This document shows, one piece after another, positions 1-17,412 of a stretch of DNA of 23,087 bases (position 1 is its first letter; the number at the start of each line of letters is the position of its first letter). The position numbers were made by a program, and so were the translations under genes. The notes under the pieces are model-generated. The model worked only from the letters and a program-made list of their open reading frames with translations. It made no database searches and had not been told where the DNA came from. The stretch is taken from positions 1-23,087 of the forward strand of contig JBBBWG010005636.1 in the NCBI GenBank assembly GCA_037176905.1. Direction: 5' to 3'. The DNA comes from Azolla pinnata (taxonomy: Eukaryota; Streptophyta; Polypodiopsida; Salviniales; Salviniaceae).

Positions 1-47
1 ACATACATACATACATACATACATACATACATACATACATACATACA

Positions 48-77
<30 letters not shown>
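1..77. repeat. (ACAT)n microsatellite
   Basis: Perfect tetranucleotide repeat from the first base of the window, decaying into TATG/TGTA-rich sequence up to about 103. It lies upstream of a splice acceptor at 521-523, so it probably sits in the intron of the gene whose last exon follows. The array may extend beyond the left edge. Confidence 0.97.
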
Positions 78-78
<1 letters not shown>

Positions 79-103
79 GTATATATGTATGCGTGTATAC
101 ATG

Positions 104-523
104 CATAACAAAACATCCATTCAGTTCTATATCCCCATGTTAATCAAGTGATGTACACCAAGTTCTCTCATTCATAATATAATGCATATTTATCCTGAAA
201 AGCATATTTATCTTGAAAACATGGTTAAATAATGCCCATTCATCCGAACACAGCTGCTTTGGAGGAAGTGCGAAGAATGTATCTCGTCCGAATTTATAAC
301 AATTAGACACTAAAGTTTCTAATTTTTTAATCAAGAATTGAGTTTGCTGCTGCTTTTCATTTATTCTTTTGATTTACTGTTCCACTTAATGCAACATTTC
401 TTATGATTGGTTTTGGTTTTACTTTTTTTATTTCCTATTGAACTTTATGCACTTTCTTCTGATTGGCGTTTTGTTATAATGAGAGCTAATCAATATTCTG
501 TGGGGTGCTTGCTTTTATTGTAG
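104..523 (+). other. Intron 3' part of the gene ending at 760
   Basis: AT-rich sequence with no supported coding content. It ends in a T-rich stretch and an acceptor (TTTATTGTAG at 514-523). I read it as the end of the last intron of the partial gene to the right, whose upstream exons lie outside the window. Confidence 0.55.
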
Positions 524-760
524 GATAATCAAACCAAACAGTTAGAGCTTATTTCAGCTCTTGGAAAACTGATGAAGCACAGGACAAAGAGTCGAATATT
601 GGGACCAGATCTGACAAAATTGGACGATCACAAAGCTAATGAAATGGGAAGGATCAAGATATCTAACAGTGTTACCCCAAACCCTCAACTAATTCCTGTC
701 AGGGTAGATTATTGGCTCCACAACGACACTTCAGAATCTAAAGCGGATGCAACCAAATAG
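524..760 (+). CDS. Terminal exon of an unidentified protein (partial)
   Basis: An open frame runs from a good splice acceptor at 521-523 to TAG at 758-760, giving 78 residues that begin DNQTKQLELISALGKLMKH. The start is hydrophilic and helix-prone (heptad-like leucines at ELISALGKL), followed by a basic segment (KHRTKSR) and a polar tail ending SKADATK. The only internal ATG at 572 lies inside the helix, so reading from the acceptor is preferred over a short independent gene. A possible AATAAA poly(A) signal lies at 813-818, about 55 bases after the stop, which fits a gene end. I do not recognise the family; there is no catalytic or metal-binding motif. The coding call rests on the acceptor, the intact frame and the 3' signal. 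Confidence 0.5.
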   Translation, partial: DNQTKQLELISALGKLMKHRTKSRILGPDLTKLDDHKANEMGRIKISNSVTPNPQLIPVRVDYWLHNDTSESKADATK

Positions 761-812
761 CCCATGGTATCAGATTATGAGGATGTGGACTGCAACCGAG
801 AGACAAGAAGAT

Positions 813-818
813 AATAAA
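813..818 (+). terminator. Possible poly(A) signal of the first gene
   Basis: AATAAA about 55 bases after the TAG stop at 760. Plant poly(A) signals are loose, so this is only suggestive. Confidence 0.35.
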
Positions 819-1314
819 AAACGATGAAAGTTCAAGAAATGGTCTGTTTAAGCAAGAGAAAAAACGCTGTTGCGAGTCCATCCATAGTGGCCTCATATGT
901 AAACAAGTGTGTCATGGCTATTGCTAGTCAAACGTAACCTTAGCTTAGGGAGATGAGTTTATTATTGGATCCTTTCTTTGAAAAGTATTGTAAAGTCCTA
1001 AAAATCATTTGGTTCTATTTTCAATGTTGGTGACGAAATGGGCTAGTCCTAGTTGACTTGGAAAAGAGGCATTTTGGATTTCAAAACAGGATCGAGAGGT
1101 GTATGAACAAGAATGAAAAGGCATGAGCATGCAAACAAGATGTAATGTAAACTGAGCTGTGAATAATCATGGAAACAGAATGGAGTAGGGGGCGTTTGTG
1201 CTAGGCAAATAAACAGGAATCGTTGCTGTAAATGTATGCAGATAGCGGTGGGCAAAAAAGCAAATGCTGCGGCTTATCAATGAGGCATTGCAGCAATCTA
1301 GAGATTGTTGAGCC

Positions 1315-1444
1315 AATGGAAAAGAGGCATTTTGTTGCAAAAAAAGATGCCAAGCCATGTCAAAACTTCGACACATTATTTTGTAGCAAATGAGGCATGG
1401 AAAAAGAGGCATTTTGTTGCAAAAGATGCCCAAGCCATGTCAGA
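1315..1444. repeat. Two-copy direct repeat, about 46 bp each
   Basis: Copies at 1315-1363 and 1397-1444 share GGAAAAGAGGCATTTTGTTG followed by CAAAA, GATGCC and AAGCCATGTCA, with small indels. A third fragment (GGAAAAGAGGCATTTTG) lies near 1061-1077. The offset is about 80 bp. The phrase AATGAGGCAT also recurs at about 1280, 1389 and 1554. This looks like local duplication in an intergenic promoter region. Confidence 0.8.
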
Positions 1445-1586
1445 ATTTCAATACATGTATTCTGCATTTGAGAAGCAAGAGTGGGTATGATAGTAATTTC
1501 AGAAACTGAGAGGGGTATGATGGTAAGTCAGTAGAATTTCACACAGACGTGGAATGAGGCATGTCCAAGTTCTTCACAGTTTCCTG

Positions 1587-1614
1587 CTTCTTCTTCTTCT
1601 TCTTCTTCTTCTTC
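1587..1614. repeat. (CTT)n tract in the SOD 5' leader
   Basis: About nine CTT units end 47 bases before the SOD start codon. Pyrimidine-rich CTT tracts are common in plant 5' UTRs and often act as positive promoter/leader elements. Its function here is inference. Confidence 0.9.
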
Positions 1615-1660
1615 TCCTTCATCCTTGGAGGCAGAGATCTCTGACAAGAGCTTCCAAGCC

Positions 1661-3937
1661 ATGGCCTGTTTAGCTGCCGCCGCCATCGCCATCCGCAGGG
1701 CCGCCAAGCCTTCCTCCCTCGGCGCCCTCCGTGGCTTCCAGACCTACACTCTCCCCGACCTCCCCTACGACTATGGTGCCTTGCAGCCTTACATCAGCGG
1801 CGAGATCATGGAGCTCCACCATAGCAAGCACCACAAGACCTACATCACCAACTTCAACGCGTCCCTGGAGAAGCTGCATGAGGCCAAAGACCCGTCCTCC
1901 ATCGTCTCCATCCAGAGCGCCATCAATTTCAATGGCGGAGGTCAGGCTCCATGGCAGACCCTAAAACCCTGCTCCTGAAGCCGGTTTCTATCTGCGTTTC
2001 TTCATTTCCCTCTTTGATTTCATTTCCATATCCCACCTGAGATTTGTTTTCTTTTTGGGCTTCTGTATTTGTATTAGGACATGTTAATCACTCGATCTTC
2101 TGGAAAAACCTCGCTCCCAAAAGCGTAAGTTCAAAACTGCCCCCTTTTTTTTGTCTCTCCATTTGCAGTTTCTGAATTTGCATGATTCTTGATACGCATT
2201 GCGTGCATTGTTCCCTTGCGGAAGTACATTTTTGAGGTGTTCTGTCTTTTTCTCTCTTTCTCAAGCCCCTGAATTTACATCATGAACATATATGATGCAT
2301 GGTGCACATTGGTGGTTCCGTGCTATGCCCAAACGGCTTTTGTGCACATTGATCATGTTCATGATGCTGCCCTATGCTGCTGCACGTTGTCTGCCATCTG
2401 TCATATGTTCTTATGCATCAATCATATACCATGATCCTGCCCTATATTCCATTTGTATTGTATGTATTGTGCACCCATGTTTTGCATGATATTTCATGGG
2501 TATAGTATCTGAATTGGCTAGAAGCATCTACAAGAAACACTGAATCTGTTTCATCATCTGTTTTTGTTTTCACATCCGGGTTCAAATTGCATGTACACCG
2601 TTTTTGCAACCGGTAGTTGCCTTATGATCTATGTGAAATTGAAGTCATTTTTTTTTCGTTCCCTATGCTCCAGCAAGGTGGTGGTGAGGCTCCTGAAGGT
2701 GCTTTAGCTTCAACTATCGCTACTCAATATGGTTCCTTAGACAATTTGATTAAGAAGATGAGTGCAGCAGGTGCTGCTGTCCAGGGATCAGGATGGGTGG
2801 TATAATCACTATCTTTTTTCTCTGGTAAAAGAAGTCTATATGTCAACAAAATATGAATGCACAAGAAAACTCTTTGGTCTCCACTGCAATAATGAGGATT
2901 TTATGGAAGATAAACCTGGTTAACACTTGCATGGGCGGCTGAAATAGACTTCATTAAACCTTTGGAACTTAATTGCAACATTGCCAGATAAAAAATTTAC
3001 AGTTTTCCTAGGATGAATCTATGCATATCATGGTATCGTTTGAAGACCATTAAACAGAACCTGTTTTTTACCTTCCAATTGGATTGTATGTCGTGATACA
3101 TAAGGCAGCCGAGCAGTACCTTAATTTATGTGATGTGGAGGGCAAAGTTCTCATTCTTTTTATCTCCTTCCTTCTCTTAGGCTGTCTAGATTCTTTGGGG
3201 AAAGAAGCAGTGCAAGTCTCTCATTCCAACTTTTACCTTCTCTTTTTCTCCTATGCTTGTAAAACGCCCAACTCTCTCAGGCTTGAAATAAGGCTTTGAA
3301 ATGATTGTTCATTCTGACAATAACGTTAATCCCTGTGAATGACATCCATAGCTCCCATGATTGTGGTGTTAAGGAAAATTTGGACTCATGCTCGATCAGA
3401 AAATACTTCCATACATCATTCCATAGTGCAATATAGACATAAATGTGCTCCTTAATACTCTTTTGATTTACTGATGGCATAGATGTTTTTTTTTGCTAGT
3501 GGCTTGGGCTGAACAAGGACCTGAAACACCTTGTCGTTGAGACGACAGCCAATCAAGTAATCGATTTACACTTTATCTTGACAATCTTCATTCAGTGCAA
3601 CGCTTTTGAAGGAAAATGGATCTGACGGTCTGAATAATATGTTGCAGGATCCCCTTGTCAGTAAAGGCTTAGTCCCATTATTGGGAATCGATGTATGGGA
3701 GCATGCATATTATCTACAGGTAATACCATGCATCCTAGTGCAGCTGTCACTTGTGTATGACATAACTTCGTAGGTCAGAAACGGGTCTCTGCCCCATATG
3801 GGCTTCTGTCTGAATTGTGTGTTGATCGATGTTGCTTGCCTTGGCAGTACAAGAACGTACGCCCGGATTATCTGAAGAACATCTGGAACGTCGTTAACTG
3901 GAAGGATGTTGCTGAAAGGTATGAGAAGGCATTGTAG
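1661..3937 (+). CDS. MSD1: Mn superoxide dismutase, mitochondrial (6 exons, 223 aa)
   Basis: It converts superoxide to H2O2 and O2 in the mitochondrial matrix. Exons: 1661-1940, 2078-2124, 2674-2799, 3500-3556, 3648-3719, 3848-3937; all introns are GT-AG and phases close. The start is the first ATG (GCCATGG context); in-frame sequence further up has no ATG. Residues 1-28 are Ala/Arg-rich without acidic residues, a typical presequence. The mature part opens [14 protein letters not shown]. Metal ligands are visible at His53, His98 (NHSIFW), Asp185 and His189 (DVWEHAYY). Gln146 (QGSGW) is the second-sphere glutamine typical of Mn rather than Fe enzymes. Length is slightly below the usual 230 or so. 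Between SK and VPLLG it is about two residues shorter than the angiosperm form I remember, and the C-terminus ([16 protein letters not shown]) is divergent. No catalytic residue is missing. Confidence 0.96.
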
Positions 3938-4859
3938 GGAAGCTGGGCTTCGATTTGAACCTTCTTTTTTCACAGCACATGTATAAGTTGGATCATTTGA
4001 GGATACAATTACACGGGTGGTCACTGGATCTCCTTGCAATAATGTGGATAAAAGTTAGCATTTGTAACTTGAGCACCGAGGCCGATAGTGTTAATTTAGC
4101 CGTTGTTTGGCCATCGTGTTTATGGTAGAGAGAAGTTAGCACTTCTCTTTTTTACGCGTTTCATTCATCTGTTTTCTGAATTAGTGTGGATTATGTGGCT
4201 TGGTCAAGATGATGATATGAAGTCGTTCTTTTAGAGTACTAGCCTGCTGTGGATTCTTGCGTGCGTGTGTGTGCATCCGCGCTTGTCTCTTGGTTCTTTT
4301 GTGTTCTTTGAAACTTCATGGCTTGTTTGTCAACACATGGTTGCAAGAGTATTTGGTCTATTTGTTTCCTTCAGGTGAAAATTTGCTGTGTGCTATCTCA
4401 AGGGGCAAGTTTTGTTCGTGAGTTGTAACTCTGTAATTAGTTGGTTGACAAAAATGCGGTGTATTGTAACATCGTGGACGGAGAGGTGAATTTGCGCTTC
4501 AAAGTAATTCTTCTCTTTGAAGTCGGTTTACCTTGGATTTGATGCCAGCTTATGCAACATAATGCTAATTATACTAAGATTCATAAGCTACGTAATGCTA
4601 ATTATACCAAGATTTTCTATGCTTACCATGATGCTTGAGAAACATATTGATTTGTGTCCTAGTGGGGAGCGTGGTGTAATTGGCACAGCGCTTGATTAAG
4701 AACTTTTCCTAGAGAATGCGCGCGTATTGGCACATATAGCAGATAACAGACACCTTACTCTGGTAGTCCTCTTTGATGGAGCTTCCTCGTTTGTCGTCTC
4801 TTTCGCTCTGAAGGCGCCTTCTCGGTGAATTGGACTTCTGGGTTTTGGCCGGTTCTTCC
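3938..4859. other. SOD 3' region and intergenic spacer
   Basis: No gene seen; T-rich, as expected for a plant 3' UTR and terminator region. It contains one near-perfect 21-bp duplication (AATGCTAATTATA followed by C/T-variant AAGATT) at 4561-4581 and 4594-4614. Short open frames on both strands lack family features. Confidence 0.6.
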
Positions 4860-5230
4860 AATGAGAGTTTAGGGTTTTATGGAGTTTAGGGTTTGGGGTT
4901 CTTGGCGGTGAGAGTTCAGGGTTTTATGGAGTTTAGGGTTTAGGGTTCTTGGTGGTGAGAGTTTAGGGTTTAGGGTTCTTGGCAGTGAGAGTTCGGGGTT
5001 TTATGGAGTTTAGGGTTTAGGGTTCTTGGCAGTGAGAGGTTAGGGTTTTATGGAGCTTAGGGTTTAGGGTTCTTGGCAGCGAGAGTTTAGGGTTTAGGGT
5101 TCTTGGCAATGAGAGTTTAGGGTTTAGGGTTCTTGGCGGTGAGAGTTTTTAGGGTTTGGGGTTCTTGCTAGTGAGAGTTTAGGGTTTTATGGAGTTTAGG
5201 GTTTAGGGTTCTTGGCAGGGAGAGGTTTTA
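4860..5230. repeat. Telomere-like (TTTAGGG) minisatellite
   Basis: A tandem array of telomere-like heptamers interleaved with GTTCTTGGC(A/G)GTGAGAG. The phrase GTTCTTG starts at 4898, 4945, 4975, 5022, 5069, 5099, 5129, 5161 and 5208. The steps are therefore 47, 30, 47, 47, 30, 30, 32 and 47 bp. Long units carry an extra 17 bp (a TTCAGGGTTTTATGGAG-type block) that short units lack. Further TTAGGGTTT-like motifs continue to about 5330. It lies 130-600 bp upstream of the PORR gene start, so it is probably promoter or 5' leader. Telo-boxes (AAACCCTA) are known promoter elements of plant genes for translation and organelle biogenesis; any role here is inference. Confidence 0.93.
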
Positions 5231-5461
5231 GGGTTTTTTTGTGTGTGGCTTGTCTCTCTAGGGTTTTTGCAGGGTTTTAGGGCTTTCTCCATCAGATTAG
5301 GGTTTTTGGCCCTGCGTTTTAGGGTTTCTTGCCTGTGGGCGCAGACGCACAGACTCCCGTCCGCCATGGCGAGCTGCCCTCGCCTGCGCGCAGACTCCGC
5401 CCCTTCCTCTTGCAGCTGGTAACAGGCTGAAACCACAGCTCGATTCTCGCAGTGTTGTATC

Positions 5462-6931
5462 ATGATCTTGGCAGCTCGGCGGCAGCTCGTGCAGAATCGG
5501 GCCCGCATCGTCGATCTCTGCTACCTCCGCGACGAGCCGATCCGATTCCCCGGCCCTGCCAATCGTCATGTCTATGGCGGTAGCCTGCCTTCGCCTATGC
5601 TTCGTCCCCCGCCCTGCTGGGGGCCTCCGGCTGCGCCGCCGTGGAAGATGCATCGGCTTCAAGTTCGTTGCTTTGCAGAGTTCGCTTTGCCCCGTCTCAA
5701 GATCAAGATCAAGAAGGACCGCCCCCTCGACAAAGTGGCCGACAAAGCCAAGGAGCTTCAGCCCATCATCATCATCCGAGACCTCATCCTGAGGTACCCG
5801 AGGAAAGCCATACCGTTTCGGATCATAAGCTTGAAGCGCCGGGAGCTCGGGCTGAAGATCAGCGACCAGAAGGTGGAAGATCTGATGAGGAGGTATCCGA
5901 ATGCCTTCGAGTTCTTCATCCACCCCGACGACAAGCAGAAGTGGTGCAGGTTAGCTCCTCAGCTGAAGGAGCTGCTGAAGGAGGAGAAGCGGATCTATGC
6001 ACGGGAGGAAGCCACGGTCGTGGAGAAACTGAGGAGGCTTTTGATGCTCGCCAGAGATCGAAGGATCCCCGTCGAGAAGCTTGCGAGGGCAGCTAGGTTC
6101 TTTGGATTTCCAGACAACTTCGAGGCGAGCATCGTCCCCAAATATCCGCAGTATTTTAGGGTTGTAGACGCGAACAAAGCTTCTCGAGCCATCGAACTGG
6201 TGGCGTGGGATGAGAGCTTAGCCATAACCGAGTTCGAGAAAGCAGCCAAAATGGCTGCGAAAGATCGCGGCCACGGAGAGAATTTCGAAACCCGGGGCAG
6301 GCCCCTCGCGTTCAAGCTGAAGTACTCCGCTGGCATGCAATTGAAGAAGAAGACCATAGAGAAAATCGATCGATGGCAGAGGCTGCCTTACATATGCCCC
6401 TACCAACAGGTGGATTGGGTTGAGGAAGGGTCTCCCATAGCGGAGAGGAAGATGGCGGCGCTGATGCACGAAGTGTTGAGCCTAACCTTAGAGAAGAAGA
6501 TCTTGATCGAAGTGATCGGGGATTTCCGCGAAGAGTTCGATTTCCCGAGCCGAGTGGCCAAGGCTTTCAATCGATTCCCCGGCATATTCTACATAAGCCT
6601 CAAAGGGAATGTCCATACTGTATTTCTGAGGGAGGGCTACAACAAGAGGCTTCTCGTAGAAGATCACCCCCTGGTCGCATTGAAATGGAAGTACTATAAA
6701 ATGATGCAAGATGGGCCCCGAATGAGATCGATGGGCTTCAAGATTGGCAGGACAGTGGATGATGGAGCTCCCATGCCGAGATCCATGGTTTATTTGCGGT
6801 CTCAGGATGCTGATGTGATGGTGCCGGAGAAAGTACATATGGATGGTCGTGAAGAAGGTCCTTCAATAATGCTCCCAAATCCTGAGGGCGGATTATCTGA
6901 TGATGAATTTGACTTCTCTGATAGTGAGTGA
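5462..6931 (+). CDS. PORR-domain organellar RNA-binding protein (489 aa, intronless)
   Basis: Plant organelle RNA recognition (PORR) proteins bind organellar transcripts, and several are needed for group II intron splicing in plastids or mitochondria. Domain signs: RPLDKVADKAKELQPIIII at about 87-105, LGLKISDQKVEDLMRRYPNAFEFF at about 129-152 (shown as family-typical), and the C-terminal block with EVLSLTLEKK, FNRFPGIFYISLKG and TVFLREGY. The residues before about 80 are Arg/Pro-rich, fitting a transit peptide. The tail is acidic (SDDEFDFSDSE), which some family members have. The first ATG is used, but Met46 (5597) and Met63 (5648) are alternatives, so the N-terminus is uncertain. A single exon is usual for the family. 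Which paralogue it is (for example WTF1, WTF9 or RPD1) and which organelle it enters cannot be read from the sequence. Confidence 0.93.
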   Translation: MILAARRQLVQNRARIVDLCYLRDEPIRFPGPANRHVYGGSLPSPMLRPPPCWGPPAAPPWKMHRLQVRCFAEFALPRLKIKIKKDRPLDKVADKAKELQPIIIIRDLILRYPRKAIPFRIISLKRRELGLKISDQKVEDLMRRYPNAFEFFIHPDDKQKWCRLAPQLKELLKEEKRIYAREEATVVEKLRRLLMLARDRRIPVEKLARAARFFGFPDNFEASIVPKYPQYFRVVDANKASRAIELVAWDESLAITEFEKAAKMAAKDRGHGENFETRGRPLAFKLKYSAGMQLKKKTIEKIDRWQRLPYICPYQQVDWVEEGSPIAERKMAALMHEVLSLTLEKKILIEVIGDFREEFDFPSRVAKAFNRFPGIFYISLKGNVHTVFLREGYNKRLLVEDHPLVALKWKYYKMMQDGPRMRSMGFKIGRTVDDGAPMPRSMVYLRSQDADVMVPEKVHMDGREEGPSIMLPNPEGGLSDDEFDFSDSE

Positions 6932-7193
6932 TGAGAAACACCATGCCAAGCAAGGATTAAAAGCACCATTCAAGCAAGCCCTGATTCGGATGTTAGTTGG
7001 TGGCATGATCTCTTCTCCAAAGTTTTTTTTTTACGAGCGCATATATGCCAGGCCCTCCATAAATGGAATAGTTTTTGAGATCATGCAAAGGATACAAGTC
7101 GGGGGGCACTCCTTCAAATATACATCCAATCTCTTTTGTTTAGAATCAACCCCTTGCATATATGGACATATATATATATCCATGGTGTTGCTT

Positions 7194-7300
7194 GGATTAT
7201 GGGACTAGAATCATGCGGACTATTGATGGATTGTGGGAAGTAGAAGCATTCATGCCGCTAATTAATGGATTGGGGAAGTAGAACCGTGCAGGCTGAACAG
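7194..7300. repeat. Degenerate tandem repeat, about 34-39 bp, three copies
   Basis: Units start with GGATT at 7194, 7228 and 7267. The shared pattern is GGATT, then (G)GGGAAGTAGAA or GGGACTAGAA, then a CATGCGG/CATGCCG/GTGCAGG ending and an AATTAAT- or TATTGAT-like joint. Copies differ at many positions, so this is an old duplication downstream of the PORR gene. Confidence 0.7.
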
Positions 7301-8117
7301 ATCATCAAAACTTGAGATGTAATTATTTAGATATGGTTTATGGCAAATCGATGCAAATGGCATGCCCTCTCTCTTAAACCACTCTCGGTACAAGTTACTC
7401 GGAGAACTCATTATGACATGTATATGGAGGTATGAATACTATGGAGGTCCATTTCGCTTCAAATGTAGTGTTTTGGAAATGAACCCGAATGTGGGGTTTT
7501 TCGTAGCCGTTCGTATGCAAAAGAATTGTTTGCATTATGTCTTTCAAAATGTTGGTTTTAGTGACTCGCTGTGTACAAACCATTGATCAAGAGTCTGTTG
7601 TGTCTTTGATTAGATGGAGCATTTCATCGAATTCTTGGTTTCAATCGTTGTTCGCCGAAATAGCTCATCTTTAAAGTACTTCGAGGCATATTGTCACGAT
7701 GATCCATAACCAGGTGCAAAATACAAATAGCAGATAAAATCTTGGGTTTCCCTTTAGATTTGTGATGAGCCCTCGCGCTCGATCACTTGTAGAAACATCC
7801 CATCAGTCAAACTTTGATTGAAGATGACTTAGAGAAGTGAAATCGGGCGCCAAGCATGGAATGGCTTCTTATTTGAGGTGAATATGTAGCGATGTTGGCA
7901 AAAAGCTTCAACATCAAGGAAACAAACATCGCCACAGAACAGAGAAACTGCATCGTTTGATGTGGGCCAAAAAAAGACACGAGAATCTAAAACATATCAC
8001 GAGGCAGATCTACAAACGGAAAACGGAGGTTTTCACCAAACGGAAAGACATGGATTTTCCACGAAACTATCGACGATTTCCGGTGATCTATCTACGACAA
8101 TTCTAAACACTGGAAAT

Positions 8118-8151
8118 TTGTAATGAAAAACCAAATTGTAATGAAAAACCA
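8118..8151. repeat. 16-bp direct repeat, 18-bp period
   Basis: TTGTAATGAAAAACCA occurs at 8118-8133 and again at 8136-8151, about 180 bp upstream of the NRPC1 start codon. Identical copies suggest a recent slippage event. Confidence 0.9.
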
Positions 8152-8273
8152 GAAGGAGATAGATTTCCATGGACTTTTTTACTCACACAAATTACAAATA
8201 GTCACAAAAGGGAGGAGGAGGAGGAGCTTGCTGCTTAGAAGAGAAGAGGTTTTAGCTTCCTTCCTCCATAGCC

Positions 8274-8306
8274 ATGGCTATGTCTCTGCCTGCAGGAGAA
8301 GATTAG
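8274..8306 (+). CDS. Upstream ORF in NRPC1 leader (10 codons)
   Basis: ATG at 8274 in a very good context (GCCATGGCT) opens MAMSLPAGED and stops at TAG, 25 bases before the NRPC1 ATG. If the transcript starts further upstream this would be a translated uORF and could lower NRPC1 translation. The transcription start is unknown, so it may not be in the mRNA. Confidence 0.35.
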   Translation: MAMSLPAGED

Positions 8307-8331
8307 CTGCACAGACGGAGGCGGCGCAGAG

Positions 8332-16090
<7,759 letters not shown>

Positions 16091-16498
16091 AATAGAGAGA
16101 TTTTTGCCTACTGGGAGAGACAACATCATCAAAGTGTACAGTTCTACTTCCCAATTCAATAAGGGTCTTCATTTCTATTCGTTAGGTATGTCATCAGGGC
16201 ACAAACTCCTCCCTCCCCAATGCGAAAATCCAGTCGATGCCCATTAGTTTTCTCGAATGAGCGCATTTCTCTGCTGCTGTATTGCTAGTGGGGTTCTCTG
16301 CCCATCTCTAAATTTTCAGTTGTTTTCATGATCGCAGGCTCGCAACAGGCTATCGGGATGCATATTTTGATCGACATAGAAGACCCTCAAACTTCCACTG
16401 GAAGGCACATGATACTGAAACTGATGAATCCTTTCCTTTCTCCAGCCCTCAAACCTCAGCTGGAAGGGCATATATGCGTGATCGATTTGATCTGACCA

Positions 16499-16504
16499 AT
16501 AAAT
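16499..16504 (+). terminator. Possible poly(A) signal of NRPC1
   Basis: AATAAA about 410 bases after the NRPC1 stop, a long but acceptable 3' UTR distance. No better hexamer was noticed nearer the stop. Confidence 0.3.
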
Positions 16505-16593
16505 TATCCCTGGCATTTTGGATTGGCAACACAATTTTGGTACATGTAAAAATCTATTATGCATACAAAATTTTCATCTGTTTATCTTCTCTG

Positions 16594-16607
16594 CCCCCCC
16601 CCCCCCC
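16594..16607. repeat. Poly-C run (14 C)
   Basis: Uninterrupted run of 14 C, followed by TTT and then an A-rich stretch. On the minus strand it is a G14 run. Length may be unreliable because homopolymers are error-prone in assemblies. Confidence 0.85.
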
Positions 16608-17300
16608 TTTCAAACCTAAAAAAAAAAGGAAAACACAAAAAGAGAGCCATTTTTGTCTAGCAAATTCATATATTTGGAGACATGTGCTTCAAATTTCTTC
16701 TAGTCGCTTCATTTTGCAATGATAGAAATACAAGCCTGTTTTCAATGAACATGGCTGGCTAGCACACAATTCAATCCTATTTTGGCATCGGGTACATGTG
16801 CGGAGTGTAAAAAATACCTGTTTTGCCGAGCAACGGAGAAGTAGTTGTGAAGAGGGATTTTGCATACAAATGATTTGAGATGCTGTGGGTATCTGCAAGT
16901 GTAAACCCTAAACAAGTTAAACTGATCATGTGGAGAATCTGAGCCATTGAGGCAAACAAATATCTATTATGATGATCTTGCAATTGTTTCATAGCAAATA
17001 TGTACATTGGGCTGTATGTTCGGCTATGCGCAAAAGATCGTCCACTATTTTGGCCATTGCATTTGTGAACTGATTGCGGGCAACGTTGGGAAATCGAATT
17101 TCTTCTATGAAATTCAGACTAAACCTATCGAATCCTTGTCCTTGTCCAAGCAAAATCTGCACAAACATGGGCATATTGCATGAACCGGTGATATGCACGT
17201 TCATCGAATGGTTTTACAACGAATAATTTACAAGCCCAGCGATCGATCAAGAGCATGTGTTGTTTGTAGCTTCTTCGGCATGTTTCCGCGACAACCAAAA

Positions 17301-17346
17301 GGGTTTAGGGTTTCAGGGTTTAGGGTTTAGTGTTTTTAGGGTTTGG
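17301..17346. promoter_or_regulatory. Telo-box cluster upstream of the trihelix gene
   Basis: Five or so TTTAGGG/TTAGGGTTT motifs in 46 bases, about 75-120 bp upstream of the TATA box. Two reverse-orientation telo-boxes (AACCCTAA) follow in the presumed 5' leader at 17513-17520 and 17539-17546. In plants such motifs bind telobox-binding factors that can activate ribosome-biogenesis genes or recruit Polycomb. Which applies here is unknown. Confidence 0.65.
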
Positions 17347-17412
17347 AAATGAAGCCTCTCTTCAGTTCCTACTTGCCAGTTTAGCTGCCCTGCTAGAATT
17401 AGCATAGCTTTT

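Larger units (their letters stand above)
761..1660. other. Intergenic region with SOD leader
   Basis: No gene seen. It holds the presumed 3' end of the upstream gene, a degenerate duplicated segment (1315-1444, with a related fragment near 1061), and the pyrimidine-rich leader of the SOD gene. Open frames here on both strands are short and have no family features. No clear TATA box was found for SOD. Confidence 0.6.
6932..8331. other. PORR 3' region, spacer and NRPC1 upstream region
   Basis: No gene supported in 1.4 kb. It contains an AT-dinucleotide tract (about 7166-7180), a degenerate tandem repeat (7194-7300), an 18-bp-period duplication (8118-8151) and, at the right end, a GA/GGA-rich leader with a small upstream ORF (8274-8306). 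Open frames on both strands look random. Confidence 0.55.
16091..17300. other. NRPC1 3' region and spacer
   Basis: No gene seen. Candidate poly(A) signal AATAAA is at 16499-16504. A degenerate direct repeat (CCCTCAAAC then TGGAAGG) occurs at about 16383 and 16447. A homopolymer C run follows (16594-16607), with an A-rich stretch just after it. The rest is AT-rich spacer. Confidence 0.55.

Noticed and set aside
1625-1660. Upstream in-frame extension of SOD
   Set aside because: It would need a TTG start; the ATG at 1661 has a strong context and gives a normal presequence.
4860-5330. True chromosome end (telomere)
   Set aside because: The heptamers are interrupted by unique 20-30 bp blocks and lie between genes, so this is an internal telomere-like minisatellite.
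5297-5923. 208-codon minus strand open frame over the PORR start
   Set aside because: Antisense to a well-supported PORR coding region and extends into the telomere-like repeat; no recognisable protein.
5641-6096. 151-codon + strand open frame inside PORR
   Set aside because: Out-of-frame shadow of the PORR coding sequence with biased composition.
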